From assembly GCA_031369365.1 (NCBI GenBank), contig JANMOP010000054.1:1-17705 (forward strand): 17,705 nt of DNA, in the 5' to 3' direction. Position 1 is the stretch's first letter. Each line of letters opens with the position of its first letter. The position numbers were made by a program, and so were the translations under genes. Positions 13,274 to 17,705 of this stretch are shown here, in pieces. The notes below the pieces were generated by a model. The model ran no database searches. It had not been told where the DNA came from and worked only from the letters and a program-made list of their open reading frames with translations. This stretch comes from Methylotenera_A sp031369365. Lineage in GTDB: Bacteria; Pseudomonadota; Gammaproteobacteria; Burkholderiales; Methylophilaceae.

Positions 13274-13810
13274 CTATTTTTTTAAAATTTTTGTGAGTGT
13301 TTCTTCTAATAAAGGTTTGGTAATGCGTCCAAAATAGGTATTTGCCACACTACCATCGGCTTTAATAATCACGGTATAGGGCAAGGCGCTTTTATCGTTG
13401 CCCAAGCCAGTGGCAAGATCCATCCCTTGCGCCTCAGCTGCAAATAACGGATAGCTCACTTTAGTTTCTTTTACAAAGTCACTAATCGCTGCCACATCGT
13501 CAATCGCAACCCCTAGCACCACCAAATTTTTATTTTTGTATTCTTCATGCAAGCTTGAAAGTTCGGGCATTTCTTCGCGACAAGGTTCGCACCAAGTTGC
13601 CCAAAAATTAAGCACTACGGTTTTGCCTGCGTATTGCTTTAAGTGTTGCAGTTGGCCTTTTTCATTAGGGAAAGTGGCGGCAAATAATGGCGCTGTTGCT
13701 AGATTGCCGCCATGTTCACTATGATTGCCTAGAAAATAATAGCGAAAGCCAAAACCAATCGATGCGATTAGCAAAAGGCCAATTAATAGTCCGTTGAGTT
13801 TGTTGGCCAT
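13274..13810 (-). CDS. TlpA/ResA-like membrane-anchored thioredoxin
   Basis: A 178-residue thiol-disulfide oxidoreductase of the TlpA/ResA family, with the thioredoxin domain in the periplasm. A single N-terminal hydrophobic segment (about 7-27) anchors or exports it. The active site is WCEPC with C74 and C77 in VVLNFWATWCEPCREEMPEL, and the cis-proline region is near LPYTVI. Its start codon overlaps the dsbD stop codon by one base (TAATG), so the two are co-translated and it is a likely recipient of electrons from DsbD. Such proteins keep cysteines reduced for cytochrome c or copper-centre assembly. Which of these applies cannot be told here. Confidence 0.9.
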   Translation of the reverse strand: MANKLNGLLIGLLLIASIGFGFRYYFLGNHSEHGGNLATAPLFAATFPNEKGQLQHLKQYAGKTVVLNFWATWCEPCREEMPELSSLHEEYKNKNLVVLGVAIDDVAAISDFVKETKVSYPLFAAEAQGMDLATGLGNDKSALPYTVIIKADGSVANTYFGRITKPLLEETLTKILKK

Positions 13811-15462
13811 TATTTTTGGTTCACTTTATATTGATTTACTTGATTTAAAATTAGCGTAAAGTCTTCCGCATTTTTATAGCCGATGACGCGGGTTTTTTGC
13901 TCTGCGCCCGTTTTATCAAAAAAGATAATGCCTGGCGGGCCAAACAAATTAAAGCGTTTCAGCAGAGCTTGGTCGTCAGCGTTGTTTGCGGTGACATCGG
14001 CTTGTAATAAAAGTGTGTCTTTTAGCGCGGCTTTTACTTTGCTGTCAGAAAAAGTCAGCTTTTCCATCTCTTTGCACGAGGTGCACCAATCGGCGTAAAA
14101 ATCTAGCATGATGGTTTTGCCCTTGCCTGTACCAATACCATTTGCGATTGCTGCATCTAGCTCAGCAATGCTTTTAACACGTTGAAAAGGCAAGTGGGAT
14201 GCGGCTTGCAAGCCCAGTGCCTTGTTTATGGGCTGTGTGATTGCGTTGGGCAACACTGGCCACACAATATAAGCCGCCACGGCTAGCATTACCACGCCAA
14301 ACAGGTTGCGCACTACGGTCATCCAGCCACCTGCTTTGGGCAGCAAGCTACCTGCGGATGCGCCGATGAGCAAAAGTGGTACGCCCATACCGATGGCCAG
14401 CGCGAATAAGCCCACGCCACCCAGCAATACGTTATGCGTTTGACCAATGTAAATAAGCGCGCCAGCCAATGGCGCGGCCACGCAAGGGCTGACGATAAGC
14501 GCAGAAAGCACGCCCATGATAAACACGCCTAACCATTCGCCGCCTTTAAGTTTGTTGCTAAAACTGAGAATTTTGTTTTCTAATGCGGCGGGAAGTTTAA
14601 GCTCGTAAAATCCAAACATTGAGAATGCCAGCATCACAAAAACGAGCGCCGTAGCACCCAATATCCAAGGGCTTTGCAGGCTTTGGGATATTAAGCTGCC
14701 CGATAAGCCTGCTGCAATACCAGCCAGTGTATAACTGAGCGCCATGCCCAATACATAGGCGACAGATAAGCCAAAAGCGTGTAATTTTGTAGGTTTTTCT
14801 TGCTTCGCTTGGCTACCGACAATAATGCTAGATAAAATTGGAATCATCGGTAACACGCAAGGTGTGAAAGAAAGCAATAATCCAGCGGCGAAAAAGCCCA
14901 CAATTACTAGCCATAAATTGCCAGATTTAAGCGCAGAAGTCGTTTTATCATCATTATTATCAACAAGGCCAGAAGCCGCGCCAGTACTGGTGCTTATTAA
15001 ATTAATATTAAAAGTTTTAGTTTGCGGCGCATAGCACAAACCCTTCTCGCTACAGCCTTGGTAAGTCGCTTGAATAATCGGATTATTTGCAGAGGCCAGT
15101 TTTAAGTTGGCAACAAAATCGTGGTGATACACCTCTTGTTTGCCAAAGTTTGGGTCATCTTTAATCTCGGCAACAGGCAGCATAATAGCGTCAATTTTGC
15201 CAGTAGCCGCATCTTTTATCACAAACTTAATGCGTTGTTTATAAAGATAATAGCCTGGCACAATTTTAAAATCAGCTACTACATTACTCGCATCCACCGC
15301 CGTCAAATCAAGCTTAAACGCCACATCTGGCGGTAAAAATTCTTCTTCTACATTTTCTGTAAACAAACTTTTGCGCGCGCTGCTACTCTCACCCGCGTGC
15401 AACGATTGCAGGCTGAATGTTGTCAATAAGGAGATTACAATAATGCTAATAAAGCGTTTCAA
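13810..15462 (-). CDS. dsbD: Thiol:disulfide interchange protein DsbD
   Basis: DsbD passes electrons from cytoplasmic thioredoxin across the inner membrane to periplasmic thiol proteins. The longest frame begins with TTG at 15474, but a second TTG at 15462 is better: GGAG lies 6 bases upstream and the protein then opens MKRFISIIVISLLTT, a proper signal peptide with cleavage near LHA-GES. There is no ATG nearby. With 550 residues, the three cysteine pairs are complete: periplasmic alpha domain C137 and C143 (CSEKGLC), membrane domain C202 (FTPCVLPMIP) and C327 (SPCVAAPLAG), and gamma thioredoxin domain C460 and C463 (ADWCTSCKEME). About eight membrane helices lie between 180 and 405. It is co-translated with the downstream TlpA-like protein. 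Confidence 0.96.
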   Translation of the reverse strand: MKRFISIIVISLLTTFSLQSLHAGESSSARKSLFTENVEEEFLPPDVAFKLDLTAVDASNVVADFKIVPGYYLYKQRIKFVIKDAATGKIDAIMLPVAEIKDDPNFGKQEVYHHDFVANLKLASANNPIIQATYQGCSEKGLCYAPQTKTFNINLISTSTGAASGLVDNNDDKTTSALKSGNLWLVIVGFFAAGLLLSFTPCVLPMIPILSSIIVGSQAKQEKPTKLHAFGLSVAYVLGMALSYTLAGIAAGLSGSLISQSLQSPWILGATALVFVMLAFSMFGFYELKLPAALENKILSFSNKLKGGEWLGVFIMGVLSALIVSPCVAAPLAGALIYIGQTHNVLLGGVGLFALAIGMGVPLLLIGASAGSLLPKAGGWMTVVRNLFGVVMLAVAAYIVWPVLPNAITQPINKALGLQAASHLPFQRVKSIAELDAAIANGIGTGKGKTIMLDFYADWCTSCKEMEKLTFSDSKVKAALKDTLLLQADVTANNADDQALLKRFNLFGPPGIIFFDKTGAEQKTRVIGYKNAEDFTLILNQVNQYKVNQK

Positions 15463-15569
15463 ATACTGCTCCAAAATTTAATATGCGTGCTGGTGCTTGC
15501 AAACACGACGCGAAACCCCAAATACAGAAAGTGAATTCCTTACAAAGTTCAAACGAAGAGAGTTAAACC

Positions 15570-15992
15570 ATGCGTTTCTTAATAGCCTTAATTTTACTCG
15601 CTTTTCCATTCGTCGAGATATTTCTGCTGGTGAATCTCGCGCAAAAACATGGCTGGTGGCTGCTATTTTACTTAGTCGTGATTGGCTTCTTAGGCTTACA
15701 ACTTATTCGTGGCGAAAAATTATTATTGTCTGCCAAAATGATGCAAAGCTTGTCGAGTGGCGGCAACCCGATTAAAACCTTGCTGGGCAGCGCACGCAAT
15801 ATGGTGGCGGGCGTGCTGTTGATGATTCCAGGCGTGATGACTGATATTATTGCGGTGATATTATTATTAATACCAATGCGTAAGCCCGGCCTTGCTGGCG
15901 CGACTAATCAGCAGCAGCCGCCGCGCTATGAAAAAGCCGCCAATGATGACGTAATTGAAGGCGAATATACTGAAATAAAAGAGGATAAATAG
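15570..15992 (+). CDS. fxsA: FxsA family membrane protein
   Basis: A 140-residue inner membrane protein of the FxsA family. In E. coli, extra FxsA relieves F-plasmid exclusion of phage T7; its normal cellular role is unknown. Hydrophobic segments lie at about 2-22 (RFLIALILLAFPFVEIFLLV), 28-46 and 78-101, with the family-typical GLQLIRGEK after the second and LLMIPGVMTDIIA in the third. The cytoplasmic tail is polar and ends with VIEGEYTEI, a short motif common at FxsA C-termini. ATG 15570 is preceded by a modest purine-rich stretch (GAAGAGAG). The gene is divergent from dsbD across a gap of about 107 bases that must contain both promoters. Confidence 0.9.
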   Translation: MRFLIALILLAFPFVEIFLLVNLAQKHGWWLLFYLVVIGFLGLQLIRGEKLLLSAKMMQSLSSGGNPIKTLLGSARNMVAGVLLMIPGVMTDIIAVILLLIPMRKPGLAGATNQQQPPRYEKAANDDVIEGEYTEIKEDK

Positions 15993-15999
15993 TTTTCTA

Positions 16000-16091
16000 C
16001 CGTCATTCTGAGCGCAGCGAAGAATACAGTGCAGTGCTACTAAAACTACTGGACTCTTCGCCTAAATAAAACCTTAGGCTTAGAATGACGG
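16000..16091. repeat. Palindromic intergenic repeat with perfect 10-bp ends
   Basis: CCGTCATTCT at 16000-16009 and AGAATGACGG at 16082-16091 are perfect inverted repeats enclosing a 92-bp unit. A second inner pair, GCGAAGA (16017-16023) and TCTTCGC (16055-16061), shows that the whole unit is built as a folded palindrome. The motif CGTCATTCTGAGCGCAGCGAAGAA resembles repeats scattered through many bacterial genomes. No coding capacity was seen. It may be a non-autonomous (MITE- or REP-like) element. Confidence 0.75.
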
Positions 16092-16128
16092 GTGATATGA
16101 ATTTTTTTAATTTAAACTAAAAGCTAAT

Positions 16129-17154
16129 ATGAGCCATCAAGTCACCATTCAAAATAGCGGTCACACATTCGAGGTGCGCCCCAGTCAAACCGTATTGCAA
16201 GCGGCAATAGAGGCAGATATTCACATCCCTTATGGTTGCCGTAATGGCGCATGCGGTTCATGCAAAGCCAAGCTGGTTTCGGGCAAAGTAGTGCATGACG
16301 ATTACCAAAGTAGTGCCATGTCAGATGCCGAATTAGCCGCAGGCAATACGCTATTATGCTGCGCTCGGCCGCTAGAAGACATTATTGTAGAATGCCGCGA
16401 AGTGGGTGGATTAACAGGCATTAAACCGCGCATTTTACCCGCACGCGTGGTCAAAAAACAACAGCTTTCACATGATGTTATAGCGCTGCACCTACAATTG
16501 CCCGCTAGTGAGCGCTTACAATTTTTAGCAGGCCAATACATAGAGTTTATTTTAAAAGATGGCAAACGCCGCGCCTTTTCAATCGCCAACGCCCCGCACG
16601 ATACTGAGTTTTTACAATTGCATATTCGCGTAATTCCAGGCGGCGTATTTAGCGCCTACGTGGCGAACGAAATGCAAGAAAAAGCCATCTTGCGGCTAGA
16701 AGCGCCGTTTGGAAACTTCTTTCTGCGCGAGGATTCGCAAAAATCGATTATTTTTGTCGCAGGCGGCACAGGTTTCGCGCCCGTCAAAGGCATTATCGAG
16801 CACATGCTGCATAACAATATTCAGCGTGACATTATTTTGTATCGCGGCGCGCGCGCGCTGGACGATTTATACATAAACGACCTGTGCGAAAAATGGGCAG
16901 AATTCACCCCGCATTTAACCTATATTCCTGTCATTTCAGAGCCACAGGGTGACGATTGGCAAGGCAGAACGGGGTTGGTACATGATGCTGTGTTAGCTGA
17001 CTATAAAGATTTAAGCGGCTTTCAGGCCTATGTGTGCGGCGCACCCGGCATGTGTGAGGTTGCGCATCATACTTTTGTGCAACAAGGCTTAAATGCAGAT
17101 GAGTTTTTTAGTGATGCGTTTACGTTTGCGAAGCCAGTAGCAATGCCAGCATAG
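16129..17154 (+). CDS. 2Fe-2S ferredoxin and FAD/NAD(P)H reductase fusion (often annotated as CDP-6-deoxy-delta-3,4-glucoseen reductase-like)
   Basis: A 341-residue electron transfer flavoprotein. The N-terminal plant-type ferredoxin domain (1-90) has cluster ligands C37, C42 and C45 in YGCRNGACGSCKAKL and a fourth cysteine at C77 or C78 in LLCCARP. Next is an FAD-binding barrel with the RRAFSIAN motif at 147-154, then an NAD(P)H-binding domain with VAGGTGFAPVKGIIEH at about 210-225 and the C-terminal CGAPGMCE at 303-310. This architecture is shared by phenol and methane monooxygenase reductases and by the AscD-like proteins of sugar biosynthesis. No oxygenase or sugar genes are nearby, so its partner is unknown. 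Its 3' end overlaps the convergent hemD gene by 35 bases. Confidence 0.88.
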   Translation: MSHQVTIQNSGHTFEVRPSQTVLQAAIEADIHIPYGCRNGACGSCKAKLVSGKVVHDDYQSSAMSDAELAAGNTLLCCARPLEDIIVECREVGGLTGIKPRILPARVVKKQQLSHDVIALHLQLPASERLQFLAGQYIEFILKDGKRRAFSIANAPHDTEFLQLHIRVIPGGVFSAYVANEMQEKAILRLEAPFGNFFLREDSQKSIIFVAGGTGFAPVKGIIEHMLHNNIQRDIILYRGARALDDLYINDLCEKWAEFTPHLTYIPVISEPQGDDWQGRTGLVHDAVLADYKDLSGFQAYVCGAPGMCEVAHHTFVQQGLNADEFFSDAFTFAKPVAMPA

Positions 17155-17705
17155 CTTCATCGCCTGGCGCCTCAGCTATCACCACTTTCCATCCCAATTG
17201 CAATGGCAATTCAGCAATTCTGGCATGGTTTACGCATAAAGTCACATTGCGTAACCAGTCTGCATCGCCCGCCAAATCTAGCAGGTGGCGCATGGCCTCA
17301 CTGCTGGTAACGACGATGTTATGCAGTTTATTTTCACTATAAAGTTGTGCGAGTAAATTGCAATTGGTTTGCGGGTTGATGCGTTGGTAGCATTCGGCGA
17401 AAGTGACTTGTGCGCCGCGTGCTTTAAGGGTTTCAGCCAATACATCGCGGCCGCCTACGCCGCGAAAAATCATCACTTTTTTGTCTTGCATGGCGTGCAT
17501 TTCGTTTAATGCGAGTAAAGATTCAGAGTCAAAACGGTTGTTTGGAATCAAAACATCTTTAATGCCAAAGCTCTGTAATTCACTGGCAGTGACTGGGCCA
17601 ATAGCAGCAAATTGCAAATTGCTTGGAATGCCAAGTTTTGCGGTTTGTTTAATGAGCCACGGCATGCCGTTTTGCACGGCGTTGCTACTGATAAAAATCG
17701 CCCAA
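17120..17705 (-). CDS. hemD: Uroporphyrinogen-III synthase, C-terminal part (5' end outside window)
   Basis: HemD closes hydroxymethylbilane into uroporphyrinogen III, the branch point of haem, sirohaem and cobalamin synthesis. The frame is open to the right edge: codons before the internal ATG at 17677 read AIFISSNAVQNG, a typical HemD stretch, so that ATG is not the start. About 194 residues are visible. Family features include FAAIGPVTASELQSFGI, the MIFRGVGGRDVLAETLKARGA block and VVTSSEAMRHLLDLAG. The sequence is moderately divergent, as is normal for this poorly conserved enzyme. The last 35 bases overlap the end of the convergent oxidoreductase gene. Confidence 0.92.
   Translation of the reverse strand, partial: WAIFISSNAVQNGMPWLIKQTAKLGIPSNLQFAAIGPVTASELQSFGIKDVLIPNNRFDSESLLALNEMHAMQDKKVMIFRGVGGRDVLAETLKARGAQVTFAECYQRINPQTNCNLLAQLYSENKLHNIVVTSSEAMRHLLDLAGDADWLRNVTLCVNHARIAELPLQLGWKVVIAEAPGDEAMLALLLASQT

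Noticed and set aside
15497..15775. 92-codon plus-strand frame overlapping the start of fxsA
   Set aside because: It is a different frame of the fxsA region, and FxsA is well supported by family motifs.
1..17705. CRISPR arrays, tRNA and rRNA genes
   Set aside because: I saw no regularly spaced repeats and no cloverleaf or rRNA-like sequence. The only direct repeats are the gyrB tail pair, the 21-bp tandem unit and the operator-like repeat.

Overview
The window looks like chromosomal DNA of a methylotrophic betaproteobacterium, probably Methylophilaceae (Methylotenera-like). This is inferred from the protein style, the order accB-accC-prmA-zinc-ribbon gene, a PQQ precursor peptide gene and a moderately AT-rich base composition. 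It opens in the 3' end of gyrB, a gene that usually sits near the replication origin.

Positions 1-3500 are a disturbed junction. GyrB ends normally at 770. It is followed by a 5' fragment of a dinD-like gene (793-1077), and then by a second, slightly diverged copy of the last 37 bases of gyrB (1076-1113). All five substitutions in that copy are synonymous in the gyrB frame, which suggests an old recombination scar. Next come two genes that look like integron gene cassettes: an unrecognised three-helix membrane protein (1305-2306) followed by a well-formed attC site (2308-2367), then an MltR-like protein with an RNEFAH motif (2372-3145) followed by a degenerate attC site (3140-3211). No integron integrase lies in the window, so this is a candidate integrase-less cassette cluster (CALIN) beside gyrB. 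The stretch to 3540 holds only hairpins and a tandem 21-bp repeat resembling transposon-end debris.

Positions 3541-5050 carry an ExoD-family membrane protein, an orphan ParA-type ATPase and a 54-residue rubredoxin. Positions 5131-8728 form an oxidative stress module: katG and oxyR are divergent around a shared control region, and a 23-codon ORF with a good ribosome binding site lies between the katG promoter and katG. Terminators close both sides. An orphan pqqA of 23 codons sits at 8743-8814, away from any pqqBCDE genes.

Positions 8960-15462 are minus-strand housekeeping genes: dsbD and a TlpA-like thioredoxin (overlapping by one base), aroQ, accB, accC, prmA (overlapping accC by one base) and a DUF3426 zinc-ribbon membrane protein. 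Together they cover periplasmic thiol reduction, shikimate synthesis, the start of fatty acid synthesis and ribosomal protein L11 methylation.

On the plus strand from 15570 are fxsA, a palindromic intergenic repeat and a 2Fe-2S/FAD oxidoreductase. The last gene overlaps tail to tail with hemD, which runs off the right edge.
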